The notes under the pieces were generated by a model, which was given only the letters and a program-made list of their open reading frames with translations, searched no databases and had not been told where the DNA came from. The position numbers were made by a program, and so were the translations under genes. 34,427 nucleotides of DNA from a virus: positions 1 to 34,427 of the IMG/VR virus record IMGVR_UViG_3300046543_000293; one strand, 5' to 3'. Positions within the stretch are counted from its first letter, which is position 1; each line of letters begins with the position of its first letter. This document shows, piece by piece, positions 6,672-13,620 of this stretch.

Positions 6672-6947
6672 ATGAACACCGCTACGCAAGGCTTATCAGC
6701 ACTTCGCACCTTCCACGGATCGCAGCAATCGCCTGCAACGGGCGAAGCTTTGTCCGCATGCGATACCGTCACGGCACGTAGTTGCGATACCCCGACATTC
6801 CCGAAGAACACGGACGTGAAAGACCTTCGCCTGACGATCGGCGACCGGATCGACATCGCGCTTCTCTATTTCCCCGGCCGCACCGCCCTCGCCTTCGCCT
6901 CGCTGGCCGCCATCGTCGTGATTGTGGCGAATCTCGTCACGTCATGA
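6672..6947 (+). CDS. Small membrane protein, unknown (91 aa)
   Basis: 91 residues. The first 50 are polar and Ser/Thr-rich. Residues about 62-89 form one hydrophobic segment (LAFASLAAIVVIVANLV), suggesting an inner-membrane protein with its N-terminus in the cytoplasm or periplasm. It is the first gene of the unit, behind a CAGAGGAAAC ribosome-binding site. An operator-like sequence, GATACCGTCACGGCACG (6762-6778), lies inside the gene. No family recognised. Confidence 0.55.
   Translation: MNTATQGLSALRTFHGSQQSPATGEALSACDTVTARSCDTPTFPKNTDVKDLRLTIGDRIDIALLYFPGRTALAFASLAAIVVIVANLVTS
6762..6778. promoter_or_regulatory. Intragenic operator-like site
   Basis: GATACCGTCACGGCACG matches the first 12 positions of the operator consensus and lies about 90 bp into the first gene of the unit. 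It could be an auxiliary repressor site acting as a roadblock or by looping with 6609-6625. Since it is coding DNA, chance is possible. Confidence 0.35.
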
Positions 6948-7075
6948 GCGCCGGCGCCGAATGGCAGCAGCAAATCGAATCCGAAGAACACGAGCAATAC
7001 GAACTGGAGCGCAGCAATGAGCCAAACCAATCAAGCCCCGCAAGTCTATTCGGCGATCTGCCGTGTGATTTTTGA
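6944..7075 (+). CDS. Small acidic protein overlapping erf (43 aa)
   Basis: A 43-residue frame, very rich in Glu and Gln (QQQIESEEHEQYELERSNE), starting in an ATGA overlap with the membrane-protein stop. Its last 59 bases overlap the start of the ERF gene in another frame. It may be a true coupled peptide or only a frame that leads ribosomes to the ERF start. Function unknown. Confidence 0.4.
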   Translation: MSAGAEWQQQIESEEHEQYELERSNEPNQSSPASLFGDLPCDF

Positions 7076-7676
7076 CCTGTCGCACGAAGGCATCGCGAAG
7101 AACAACCGCAACCAGGCGCAGGGATACAACTTCCGCGGAATCGATGACGTCTACAACGTCCTGTCACCCCTGCTGGCCCGTCATGAACTGTGCGTTCTGC
7201 CGCGCGTCATCAGCCGCGAAGTGACCGAAAAGACCAACGCAAAGGGCACGACGCTGTTTTATACGGTCGTTCACGTCGAGTTCGATTTCGTGAGCGCGAT
7301 CGACGGCAGCAAGCACACGGTGTCGACGGTCGGCGAAGCGATGGACTCGGGCGACAAGAGCAGCAACAAGGCAATGTCGGCCGCATACAAATACGCCGCG
7401 TTCCAAGCGTTCGCGATCCCGACTGAAGGCGACAACGACGCCGACGCGTCATCGCACGAAGTGGCGCGCAAGCCGGCAGCGCAGCCCGCAGCGCCCGCAA
7501 TCCCTGAGAGCGAGATCGTCGACTGCATCACCGCGCTAAACGACGCCGACGACATGGAAACCCTCAAGGGAATCTTCGCAGGCGCATGGAAGCGCGCAAC
7601 GGACGAGCAGCGCGTTCGCCTTCAGACCAAATACGACGAGCGCAAGAAAGCACTCGCCGAACCCGCCCACGCATAA
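7017..7676 (+). CDS. erf: ERF-family single-strand annealing recombinase
   Basis: 219 residues. Residues about 8-140 match the ERF superfamily, as in P22 Erf, with YNFRGIDDVYN, HVEFDF and SSNKAMSAAYKYA. After an Ala/Pro-rich linker, the C-terminus (about 165-210) is a small helical domain. ERF proteins anneal complementary single strands, which circularises or concatenates phage DNA and mediates recombination. It directly precedes ssb, its usual partner. No exonuclease partner gene is obvious next to it. The start follows GGAGCGCAGCA. Confidence 0.85.
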   Translation: MSQTNQAPQVYSAICRVIFDLSHEGIAKNNRNQAQGYNFRGIDDVYNVLSPLLARHELCVLPRVISREVTEKTNAKGTTLFYTVVHVEFDFVSAIDGSKHTVSTVGEAMDSGDKSSNKAMSAAYKYAAFQAFAIPTEGDNDADASSHEVARKPAAQPAAPAIPESEIVDCITALNDADDMETLKGIFAGAWKRATDEQRVRLQTKYDERKKALAEPAHA

Positions 7677-7685
7677 GGAAACGTC

Positions 7686-8132
7686 ATGGCATCAGTGAAC
7701 AAGGTAATTCTCGTCGGCAATCTCGGCGCCGATCCGGAAACGCGGTATCTGCCGAGCGGCGACGCAGTCTCAAACATTCGCCTGGCGACGACCGACCGTT
7801 ACAAGGACAAGTCGAGCGGCGAAATGGTCGAGTCGACCGAATGGCACCGCGTGTCGTTCTTCGGGAAGCTGGCCGGCATCGTCGCTGAATACCTGAAGAA
7901 AGGCTCGTCGGTCTACATCGAAGGCCGCATCAAAACGCGCAAGTGGACCGACAAGGACGGCGCAGAGAAGTATTCGACCGAGATCATTGCCGACCAGATG
8001 CAGATGCTTGGCGGTCGTGGCGGCGACGCAGGCAGCGCACCGCAGCAGCGCCAGCAGCAAGCGAAACCGCAACAGCAGCGCGCAAAGGCACCGGCCGGCG
8101 ACTTCATCGACGATGACCTGCCGCCCTTCTGA
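7686..8132 (+). CDS. ssb: Single-stranded DNA-binding protein
   Basis: 148 residues. The OB-fold domain spans about 1-108 and begins with the classic [14 protein letters not shown]. After a Gln-rich linker the protein ends in DDDLPPF, the acidic tip by which SSB recruits replication and repair proteins. It coats single strands during replication and works with the ERF annealing protein just upstream. An AAGGAAACGTC leader carries the ribosome-binding site. Confidence 0.95.
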   Translation: MASVNKVILVGNLGADPETRYLPSGDAVSNIRLATTDRYKDKSSGEMVESTEWHRVSFFGKLAGIVAEYLKKGSSVYIEGRIKTRKWTDKDGAEKYSTEIIADQMQMLGGRGGDAGSAPQQRQQQAKPQQQRAKAPAGDFIDDDLPPF

Positions 8133-8145
8133 TCGAACAACAACC

Positions 8146-8170
8146 GCGCCGCTGGCCTAGCTGGCGGCGC
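8146..8170. other. Hairpin after ssb
   Basis: A perfect 7-bp GC-rich stem (GCGCCGC 8146-8152, GCGGCGC 8164-8170) lies in the 51-bp gap between ssb and the next gene. No U-run follows on the plus strand, so it may be an RNA-stabilising or processing hairpin, not a terminator. Confidence 0.4.
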
Positions 8171-8183
8171 ACAGGGGAATCTC

Positions 8184-8429
8184 ATGGAGAAGGTTAGTGA
8201 GTGGCATCCGAAGCACGTTACGCCGGCCCACATCGGCGCGTATGAGGTCCGCAAGAAGCCGAACGGCTCGAAGCAAGTAGGACGCTGGTTCAGCTACTGG
8301 AACGGGGAATTTTGGGGATTCACGGCACAGACGCCCGATGGCGCAGAGTCGTGCAAGCACAAGGTCAGCAAGGAAGCGCAGCGAGACGGTGGTTTCGAAT
8401 GGCGCGGCCTCACAGGAGAAACGAAATGA
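8184..8429 (+). CDS. Phage hypothetical protein with aromatic-rich core (81 aa)
   Basis: An 81-residue soluble protein whose centre (GRWFSYWNGEFWGF) is strongly aromatic, a pattern I associate with small conserved proteins of betaproteobacterial phages. No known function. The start has the leader AGGGGAATCTC. Its stop overlaps the following start, so it is co-translated with the next gene. Confidence 0.6.
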   Translation: MEKVSEWHPKHVTPAHIGAYEVRKKPNGSKQVGRWFSYWNGEFWGFTAQTPDGAESCKHKVSKEAQRDGGFEWRGLTGETK

Positions 8430-8668
8430 GCAAGTTATTCGCAGACATCGACAGCGCCGCAGCTCGCGCCCAAGCCTTTGAGCACGTCCCCGTTACCCAA
8501 GTACCGCTCGACATCATCCGCGAGCAAATCCGCAGCGCCGAGATCGACATAGCCGAGGCGACTTTTAAGCGCGACTCGCTGCGCCTGATCCTCGATCTGC
8601 GCGAACACGACGAGCTGCGCCGCACTCGCGACGTCATGGCAAAAATTTATTCTAATCCGATACCCTGA
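8426..8668 (+). CDS. Small helical phage protein, unknown (80 aa)
   Basis: 80 residues, mostly helical and charged; residues 30-70 could form a coiled coil (REQIRSAEIDIAEATFKRDS). The ATG at 8426 overlaps the previous stop and lies behind AGGAGAAACG. Last gene of the ERF-SSB unit. Its final codons touch the operator at 8659-8675. No family recognised. Confidence 0.6.
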   Translation: MSKLFADIDSAAARAQAFEHVPVTQVPLDIIREQIRSAEIDIAEATFKRDSLRLILDLREHDELRRTRDVMAKIYSNPIP

Positions 8669-8716
8669 TAGCATCGTTTCGATGTATTATTGACGAACCG
8701 ATACCGCTGCGGAACA
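8659..8716 (+). promoter_or_regulatory. Paired operators before the Gp157-NinB operon
   Basis: Two operator-family sites lie 41 bp apart: GATACCCTGATAGCATC (8659-8675) and GATACCGCTGCGGAACA (8700-8716). The first nearly repeats the site at 4388. TATTAT (8685-8690) and TTGACG (8690-8695) lie between them, but no ideal -35/-10 pair can be assigned. A CAGAGGAACCG ribosome-binding site leads into the gene at 8743. Confidence 0.55.
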
Positions 8717-8742
8717 GCAGCGGATAACCAGAGGAACCGAAT

Positions 8743-8973
8743 ATGAGCGAACAGAACAACGGCGGCCCGGCATTCCCGATGGCCGCAAATGAATATGCAG
8801 GACATGGACCGTGCTGGGGCATGACGCTGCGCGACTACTTCGCGGCGAAGGCGATGCAAGGCTGGTTTGCGAGCTGGAACGGCCCGAACCCTAACGAAGA
8901 AGGCTTCGCAACCACCGCAAAGCTTGCCTACGACATGGCAGACGCAATGATTCGCGCGGGAGATGCAGCATGA
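8743..8973 (+). CDS. Conserved phage protein with GMTLRDYFA motif (76 aa)
   Basis: 76 residues starting with a GGPAFP segment and containing GMTLRDYFAAKAMQG, a combination I recognise from many phage hypothetical proteins of unknown function. First gene of a new operator-controlled unit. Nine bases of its ribosome-binding region (GAGGAACCG, 8731-8739) are complementary to the possible leftward RNA at 105-193. Its stop overlaps the next start. Confidence 0.7.
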   Translation: MSEQNNGGPAFPMAANEYAGHGPCWGMTLRDYFAAKAMQGWFASWNGPNPNEEGFATTAKLAYDMADAMIRAGDAA

Positions 8974-9464
8974 ATTTGTTCGAGATAGCCAGCGAGTACC
9001 GCGCCGATGCGCAGAAGCTGCAAGACCTGGAATTGGACGACGCCACGTTCGCCGACACGCTCGAATCGATCGGCGGCGATCTGGAGGCAAAGGCGATGAA
9101 CACGGCTTTCGTCGCGCGCAATCTGGAAGCGACCGCCGAGCAGATCAAAGAGCACGCCAAGGCGATGACCGAGCGCGCTAAGGCGATGGAAAACCGCGCA
9201 GCACGCATCCGCAAGTACCTGCTCGACGGCCTGCAGCTGGCGGGCCGCGACAAGATCGACACGCCGTTCTTCAAGATCAAGATCGCGCTCAATCCGCCCG
9301 CTGTGGCGATCGACGACGAAGCGCTGATTCCGGCGAGCTACAAGACGGAGCCGGTTGCGCCCGCCCCTGCTCCAGATCGCAAATTGATCGCGGCCGCATT
9401 GAAAGATGGCTTTGAAGTGCCCGGCTGCCGCCTCGTGCGCGGCATTCGTCTCGACATCAAGTAA
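8970..9464 (+). CDS. Gp157-family phage protein
   Basis: 164 residues. A long helical N-terminal half (about 1-85), rich in Ala, Glu and Lys, is followed by a compact beta-rich part containing TPFFKIKI and the paired ALIPASYK segment. This arrangement matches the siphovirus Gp157 family, linked to phage resistance in Streptococcus, though its activity is unclear. It commonly sits in recombination modules, as here. It overlaps the preceding gene by an ATGA. Confidence 0.7.
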   Translation: MNLFEIASEYRADAQKLQDLELDDATFADTLESIGGDLEAKAMNTAFVARNLEATAEQIKEHAKAMTERAKAMENRAARIRKYLLDGLQLAGRDKIDTPFFKIKIALNPPAVAIDDEALIPASYKTEPVAPAPAPDRKLIAAALKDGFEVPGCRLVRGIRLDIK

Positions 9465-9477
9465 CCAGAGAACCGCC

Positions 9478-9609
9478 ATGTCAACGTCAATCACTATCTT
9501 ATCGGGCGGCTATATGGAAATCGCCTGCATTGATCCTTGGCTCGCTCCCCTGCTGCGCCATTACGTGATTCGCAGGACGGTCGACTACTCGCGCGTCTGC
9601 TGGTGCTGA
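9478..9609 (+). CDS. Small protein, unknown (43 aa)
   Basis: A 43-residue protein (MSTSITILSGGYMEIACIDP at its start), mildly hydrophobic, with two C-terminal Cys in CWC. An AGAGAACCGCC leader precedes the ATG 13 bp after the previous stop. The next gene begins two bases after its stop. The tight spacing supports it; function unknown. Confidence 0.5.
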   Translation: MSTSITILSGGYMEIACIDPWLAPLLRHYVIRRTVDYSRVCWC

Positions 9610-9610
9610 C

Positions 9611-9787
9611 ATGACGGCCGCCGAGTGCTTGGCGTCGTTCATGCAGGCGGTACGTGATGGCCGCCGCGGCGAATACGGGGCCGCTAAGGCGATCGTCGAG
9701 CGAGTAAGAGGCAAAGCCGGCGACGAGATCGCCGAGCGCGCGAAAGCGGAATTGTGGGCCTTTATAAAATCAGACCGTAAAGCATGA
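9611..9787 (+). CDS. Small helical protein, unknown (58 aa)
   Basis: A 58-residue, Ala/Arg/Glu-rich helical protein. It starts two bases after the preceding stop and overlaps the nuclease start by an ATGA, so it fits the operon well. No recognised domain. Confidence 0.5.
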   Translation: MTAAECLASFMQAVRDGRRGEYGAAKAIVERVRGKAGDEIAERAKAELWAFIKSDRKA

Positions 9788-10071
9788 AATACGCAGCCAA
9801 AGCAGACCGCAATCAACCTGAAGTCGTCGCAGCTTTACGCAAGATCGGCGCCAAAGTCGTCCCGACTCATACGGTCGGACAAGGGTTCCCCGATCTCGTC
9901 GTCGAGTATGCCGGCCGAACCTTCCTGCTCGAAATCAAAGACGGCGAGAAGCCGCCGAGCGCACGCAAGCTGACGCCGGCGCAAGAAACATTTCACGCTG
10001 CATGGACCGGCGAGATTCACGTCGTCGATTCGATCGAGCAAGCGCTGGCCGTCACGATGGGGCGAGCATGA
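9784..10071 (+). CDS. VRR-NUC domain nuclease
   Basis: 95 residues, the usual length of stand-alone VRR-NUC proteins. The PD-(D/E)xK core is complete: Pro36-Asp37 in GFPDLVV, then Glu50 and Lys52 in LLEIKDG, followed by the family's LTPAQ. These enzymes act on branched DNA such as Holliday junctions in recombination and replication. It lies between small operon genes and ninB, as expected for a phage recombination block. ATGA overlaps occur on both ends. Confidence 0.85.
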   Translation: MKYAAKADRNQPEVVAALRKIGAKVVPTHTVGQGFPDLVVEYAGRTFLLEIKDGEKPPSARKLTPAQETFHAAWTGEIHVVDSIEQALAVTMGRA

Positions 10072-10469
10072 GCGACAAGACAACGATCTTCCTCAATCGC
10101 GCCAATCGCCGCATGGCAGCCGACGCCGTACACAGCCGGCCAGACGGCCATGTCCTCGTGCTCCAAGAGCCGACGCGCACCGTGCGGCAGAACGCGCTTC
10201 TTCATGGCCTTTTCGGGGAGATAGCTAAACAAGCCGAATTCAACGGGAAGCGGCTCACTCCCACCCAATGGAAGACCCTTCTTATTTCCGCTCATTCAAT
10301 CGCAACCGGGCGTGGCGTTGAAATGGTTGAGGGGCTTGAAGGGGAGCCGGTAAATCTAAGGGAATCATCGGCTCAGATGGGGATTAAACGGCTAAACAGC
10401 CTTATCGAATACATAAATAGTTGGTGCGTAGAAAACGACATCCGAATCATGGAGCAAGGGTATGAATGA
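10068..10469 (+). CDS. ninB: NinB recombination protein (Orf family)
   Basis: 133 residues matching lambda NinB/Orf, with QNALLHGLFGEIAKQ (41-55), the WKTLLISAH segment, and LRESSAQMG followed by SLIEYINSWC near the end. Orf-type proteins bind single-stranded DNA and SSB and can replace RecFOR in phage recombination. From about 10200 the DNA becomes less GC-rich and uses other codons (ctt, att, aga-like choices), while the protein stays normal. That suggests the 3' part was replaced together with the homing endonuclease downstream, whose start it overlaps by eight bases. Confidence 0.9.
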   Translation: MSDKTTIFLNRANRRMAADAVHSRPDGHVLVLQEPTRTVRQNALLHGLFGEIAKQAEFNGKRLTPTQWKTLLISAHSIATGRGVEMVEGLEGEPVNLRESSAQMGIKRLNSLIEYINSWCVENDIRIMEQGYE

Positions 10470-11028
10470 GACCTGGAAGAAAACAGAGATCAATCCAGAT
10501 TATGAGGTTAGTGATGCTGGGCGCGTCAGGTCTACTACTCGACCCGTCCGATGCCACACGGATTCAATACGCGTCATGAATGGGCGGGTATTGAAGGCAA
10601 CCTTAAAGAAAGAAACCGGCTACTTGCAGGTTAGAGTCGGCGGCGAAAATATAAAGACCGTCCACACCCTTGTTGCCAAAGCGTTTTGCGATGGCTACAG
10701 CAATGGGCTTGTTGTTAACCACAAAAATGGAATAAAGACGGATAACAGAGCGGAAAACCTAGAGTGGGTTACGACAGCCGAGAACCTATCGCATGCGTAT
10801 CGAGAATTGGGAATTCCGGGGTCATGCCTAGGGCGATTCGGGGAGGCCCACCCTACCAGCAAAAGCGTTATCGCGATCTGCACGAAAACTGGCAAAACGC
10901 GCCGGTACGGAAGCGCAATGGATGCCGTTCGCGAAGGGTTCGATAGCAGCAGCATTAGTCGGTGCTGCTCCGGCGAGAGAAGTTCTCATAAGGGATTCGC
11001 ATGGAAATTCGAGGAGCTTGCAGCATGA
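10462..11028 (+). CDS. HNH homing endonuclease (NUMOD4 / HNH / NUMOD1)
   Basis: 188 residues. A NUMOD4-like start (about 4-30: WKKTEINPDYEVSDAGRVRS) leads into the HNH core with His68, His87 and Asn99 (VVNHKNGIKTDNRAENLEWV). A DNA-binding NUMOD1-like tail follows (about 138-184). It is a free-standing homing enzyme that would cut relatives lacking the insert. Base composition is lower in GC than most neighbours, a sign of transfer. It begins inside the end of ninB, behind GGAGCAAGGGT. Confidence 0.9.
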   Translation: MNETWKKTEINPDYEVSDAGRVRSTTRPVRCHTDSIRVMNGRVLKATLKKETGYLQVRVGGENIKTVHTLVAKAFCDGYSNGLVVNHKNGIKTDNRAENLEWVTTAENLSHAYRELGIPGSCLGRFGEAHPTSKSVIAICTKTGKTRRYGSAMDAVREGFDSSSISRCCSGERSSHKGFAWKFEELAA

Positions 11029-11420
11029 GCAACACAGGATGCAGTCTCAACCCCGAATCGAAGCGCTACGACAACTGGCGCGTGATGCTTGATCTGCTGC
11101 AAAAGGGCATGACGGGCATCGACCTTGCCGACGTGATGGGGCTTCACCAAGACACCGTGCGCAGGGCAATGCGCGCGATGCACGCCGATGGCCTGATCCA
11201 CATTGCCGGATGGCAACACAAGGTCAACGAAACCGGCCGCGTGATGGCGATCTGGAAGGCAGGCGAAGGCAAGGACAAGCCGAAGCCGTCTAAGAGGGCA
11301 TGCGCCAAGATGCGACACGCTCGCCACTACGAGAAGAACAAGGCCGTCGAAAAGGCGCGGCGTTGGGCGAAGTCGATGGCGGGCAATCCGTTTGCGCAGT
11401 TAATCCGGGCGACCGCATGA
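11025..11420 (+). CDS. Winged-helix phage protein (131 aa)
   Basis: 131 residues. Residues about 15-65 are a helix-turn-helix (GIDLADVMGLHQDTVRRAMR), then a wing (GLIHIAGWQ). The C-terminal third is strongly basic (KKNKAVEKARRWAK-like), suited to nucleic-acid binding. The ATG overlaps the homing endonuclease stop. Its high GC returns to the phage norm, so the endonuclease insert ends near here. Probably a DNA-binding accessory protein. Confidence 0.65.
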   Translation: MSNTGCSLNPESKRYDNWRVMLDLLQKGMTGIDLADVMGLHQDTVRRAMRAMHADGLIHIAGWQHKVNETGRVMAIWKAGEGKDKPKPSKRACAKMRHARHYEKNKAVEKARRWAKSMAGNPFAQLIRATA

Positions 11421-11827
11421 AGCGCTCCGCGCCGATGAAGCGCACCGGGTTCGCGCGCAAAGAGCCCAAGCCGTTTGCGCTGGCCGATCGCAAGACGACA
11501 CTGCGCCGGCGCGCGAAGAAGCCGACTGTTGCTGAAGGCTCGAAGTACCTCGCTGCTTGCAAAGACGAACGCTGCTTCCTGAGCGTCGTATGCGGTGGAG
11601 AAGCCTCGCCCGACATTGTTGTGCCCTGCCATAGCAATCAGAGCAAGCACGGCAAGGGCGGCGCCAAGAAGGCCGATCACATCTACACAGTGCCCGGCTG
11701 CTACTGGTGCCACGCTTGGCTCGATCAGGGTCCGGCGCCGCGCGACGAGAAGTTCGCAGCATGGGATCGCGGGTATGAGACATGGGCGCCGGAGCGCGCT
11801 CGCAAGATGAACAAGGACGCAGCATGA
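11417..11827 (+). CDS. YbcO-like nuclease (DUF1364 family)
   Basis: 136 residues. The N-terminal 40 residues are highly basic. The core has Cys and His residues arranged as in the DUF1364/YbcO family: C48-C53, C59, then PCHSNQSKHGKGGAKKADH and CYWCHAWLD. E. coli YbcO, of prophage DLP12, has a nuclease-type zinc fold. Such genes sit in the nin region of lambdoid phages, in keeping with the nearby ninB. Probably a DNA-junction or end-processing nuclease. Confidence 0.75.
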   Translation: MKRSAPMKRTGFARKEPKPFALADRKTTLRRRAKKPTVAEGSKYLAACKDERCFLSVVCGGEASPDIVVPCHSNQSKHGKGGAKKADHIYTVPGCYWCHAWLDQGPAPRDEKFAAWDRGYETWAPERARKMNKDAA

Positions 11828-12195
11828 AAAACACAATGAAGCTCGGCGTATCAGCGCCCAAGACCGTACCGCAGCAAATCCTGATCGACGCCATGCAGCC
11901 GGACGCGATCTACAGCCAAGACGAAATCCTCGACCTGCTGCCCGACTATCCGCGCGCCTGCATCCGCGACACGCTGCACATGCTGGTCGATCGCGGCGTC
12001 GTATGGCGGGAAGGACGCCGCAGCGGCAAGAACACGCTCGTCCGCTTCAGCCTGCTCGAAGGTGAGGCGTTACGGGAAACGATCGACCGCAAGACGACGC
12101 GCGGCGAGACGCCCGCATGGATGGCGGCTGATCTCGTCGGCTACCAGGCGAACAACGATCGATTCCGCGAGCTGTGCCTATCGTCACGCAAATAA
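11824..12195 (+). CDS. Winged-helix protein, last gene of the unit (123 aa)
   Basis: 123 residues with a winged helix at about 28-80 (SQDEILDLLPDYPRACIRDT, then a beta-wing), close in style to the protein at 4777. The C-terminus is charged and ends in SSRK. It starts in an ATGA overlap with the nuclease gene. The next unit's promoter begins 15 bp after its stop. Function unknown beyond likely DNA binding. Confidence 0.6.
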   Translation: MKNTMKLGVSAPKTVPQQILIDAMQPDAIYSQDEILDLLPDYPRACIRDTLHMLVDRGVVWREGRRSGKNTLVRFSLLEGEALRETIDRKTTRGETPAWMAADLVGYQANNDRFRELCLSSRK

Positions 12196-12210
12196 TCAGC
12201 AAATTTCCAC

Positions 12211-12239
12211 TTGCATAAGCGATGCCACTACGGTATCTT
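12211..12239 (+). promoter_or_regulatory. Promoter with operator before the 12281 unit
   Basis: TTGCAT (12211-12216), a 17-bp spacer and TATCTT (12234-12239). The operator-family site GATACCGTAGTGGCATC (minus strand, 12237-12221) fills spacer and -10, starting 10 bp after the start of the -35 exactly as at 6609. Repressor bound here should block RNA polymerase. Confidence 0.65.
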
Positions 12240-12280
12240 AGAGCCCATAGATACATCACTTCTAAAACAGAGGAAATCGT

Positions 12281-12418
12281 ATGTACTGGCTCATCGGCGG
12301 GGGATTTGCGGCGCTTGCCGCGTGCTTATTAGTTCGCGGTGCGGACGAGGCGCGGCGAACGCAGGAATGGATCGAGGAAGCACGGCGCAACGTGAAGTGG
12401 CCGGCGAAATCCGAATAA
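12281..12418 (+). CDS. Small single-span membrane protein (45 aa)
   Basis: 45 residues. Residues 2-18 form a hydrophobic span (YWLIGGGFAALAACLLV), followed by a charged, helical cytoplasmic tail. First gene of the operator-controlled unit, behind an ACAGAGGAAATCGT leader. Phage morons and exclusion proteins often look like this, but no specific role can be assigned. Confidence 0.55.
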   Translation: MYWLIGGGFAALAACLLVRGADEARRTQEWIEEARRNVKWPAKSE

Positions 12419-12456
12419 CGCTGGCGCATCGCGCCGGACACGATAGAGAGAAGAAC

Positions 12457-12645
12457 ATGAGCGAGAGCGTTTGCGACTGCTGGCGATGCGAGCGCGATAG
12501 GCAGGATGCCATGGCCGCCTTTCTGCGTATCCGAATGATTCTCTGCCCGACCTGCGGAAATAAGCGCTGCCCCAAAGCGAACGACCATCGAAACGAATGC
12601 ACTGGCAGCAATGGACCGGGGCAGCCAGGGAGCGCATACGAATGA
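12457..12645 (+). CDS. Small zinc-ribbon-like phage protein (62 aa)
   Basis: 62 residues with seven Cys (6, 8, 11, 30, 33, 38 and 48). The second half, CPTCGNKRCPKANDHRNECT followed by a GQPGS tail, is a segment I recognise from many phage genomes as an uncharacterised small zinc-binding protein. A GAGAGAAGAAC leader precedes the ATG. Its end overlaps the next start. Confidence 0.7.
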   Translation: MSESVCDCWRCERDRQDAMAAFLRIRMILCPTCGNKRCPKANDHRNECTGSNGPGQPGSAYE

Positions 12646-12824
12646 CCCACCCCACAAAGACAGCAGCTCTCACGCACCTAGGAGCGCTATGCAACGCCAA
12701 TAAGCCGACTACGGTGTTGCTGCATCAAGCGGTCGCGTCTAGCGCGGCGCTGTTTTCCACCCTAGCCGGAGAACCGGTAGAAATCAGGATCGGCTCTGTG
12801 CTGATCGCAAGGAGCGATAAATGA
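12642..12824 (+). CDS. Small phage protein, unknown (60 aa)
   Basis: 60 residues, Ala/Leu-rich, without a clear membrane span (LLHQAVASSAALFSTLAGEP). It starts in an ATGA overlap with the zinc-ribbon gene and ends in an ATGA overlap with the next. Position and coupling are the support; no family recognised. Confidence 0.5.
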   Translation: MTHPTKTAALTHLGALCNANKPTTVLLHQAVASSAALFSTLAGEPVEIRIGSVLIARSDK

Positions 12825-13288
12825 ACGACAACCATATTGCGGACGAGCGCAAGCCGGTGGCGTACGAAGTGCACTGGCCAAACGGAGAGCATGAATTAAT
12901 TTACGCCTCTGCATTGCGGATGATTAGCGATCTCGGAGATTTCACGCTTACTGAACTCTACGCCGCCCCTATTGCCCCGCGCGCGGACGCCGCGCTCGAA
13001 GGAAGCGAGCAATACCGGGTGCAAATGGCGGGGATTTCGTCGGCTGCGCTTGGCTACTGGAAAGAGGGGGACAGTATCGCGCCGGAATTCGACACTCCCG
13101 CTCTTCGCGACGTTGCAAAGCTGTACGCGAAATATGAGGCGTTGCGTGCGGACGCCGAAAAGGATGCGGCGCTGACGAATGAGCAACTAGACGCGGCCGT
13201 TTCCGCGTGGTTTGAGTGGGCCGAACTGCACGAATTCCGCGCCCGTATGCGAGCCGCAATCCTAGCCGCTAAGGAGAAGAAATCGTGA
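12821..13288 (+). CDS. Phage hypothetical protein with shared module (155 aa)
   Basis: 155 residues. The N-terminal part contains VAYEVHWPNGEHELIYAS and LTELYAAPIAP, seen in variants in many phage early proteins. The C-terminus ends in RMRAAILAAKEKKS. The next protein carries the similar segments KLFAAPIPA and FARAILAAKEPK, so the two appear to share duplicated pieces. Function unknown. Confidence 0.6.
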   Translation: MNDNHIADERKPVAYEVHWPNGEHELIYASALRMISDLGDFTLTELYAAPIAPRADAALEGSEQYRVQMAGISSAALGYWKEGDSIAPEFDTPALRDVAKLYAKYEALRADAEKDAALTNEQLDAAVSAWFEWAELHEFRARMRAAILAAKEKKS

Positions 13289-13620
13289 GCATCGATACAG
13301 ATTTCGACGGAGAAAAATGTTTCCCGCGTATTGAAGCAGCACGCCGCACTGTGAGCGGGCAGGAGGCGCCGACCGCCGAACAAGTCGAAAGGGCGTTCCT
13401 CAGTCAGTCCACTTGGACGACCATTGGATACGCGGTCAACCTGGAAGACTTCCAGTATTTGATTGCGAAATTGTTCGCCGCCCCCATTCCCGCAACGGAA
13501 ATGAGCGACGATCAAATTCGGCGCATTTGGCTGATCGAGACGGGCACAACAGAGCAGGATTCGCCGCTTGCGATTCTTGATTTCGCGCGCGCCATTCTCG
13601 CAGCAAAGGAGCCGAAGTAA
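13285..13620 (+). CDS. Phage hypothetical protein, paralogous segments to its neighbour (111 aa)
   Basis: 111 residues from a GTG overlapping the previous stop. Residues about 55-75 (DFQYLIAKLFAAPIPATE) and the end (AILDFARAILAAKEPK) resemble the neighbour at 12821. The region MSDDQIRRIW is typical of small phage modules that start D-D/E-Q-I. Function unknown. The stop codon shares its last base with the next start. Confidence 0.6.
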   Translation: MSIDTDFDGEKCFPRIEAARRTVSGQEAPTAEQVERAFLSQSTWTTIGYAVNLEDFQYLIAKLFAAPIPATEMSDDQIRRIWLIETGTTEQDSPLAILDFARAILAAKEPK

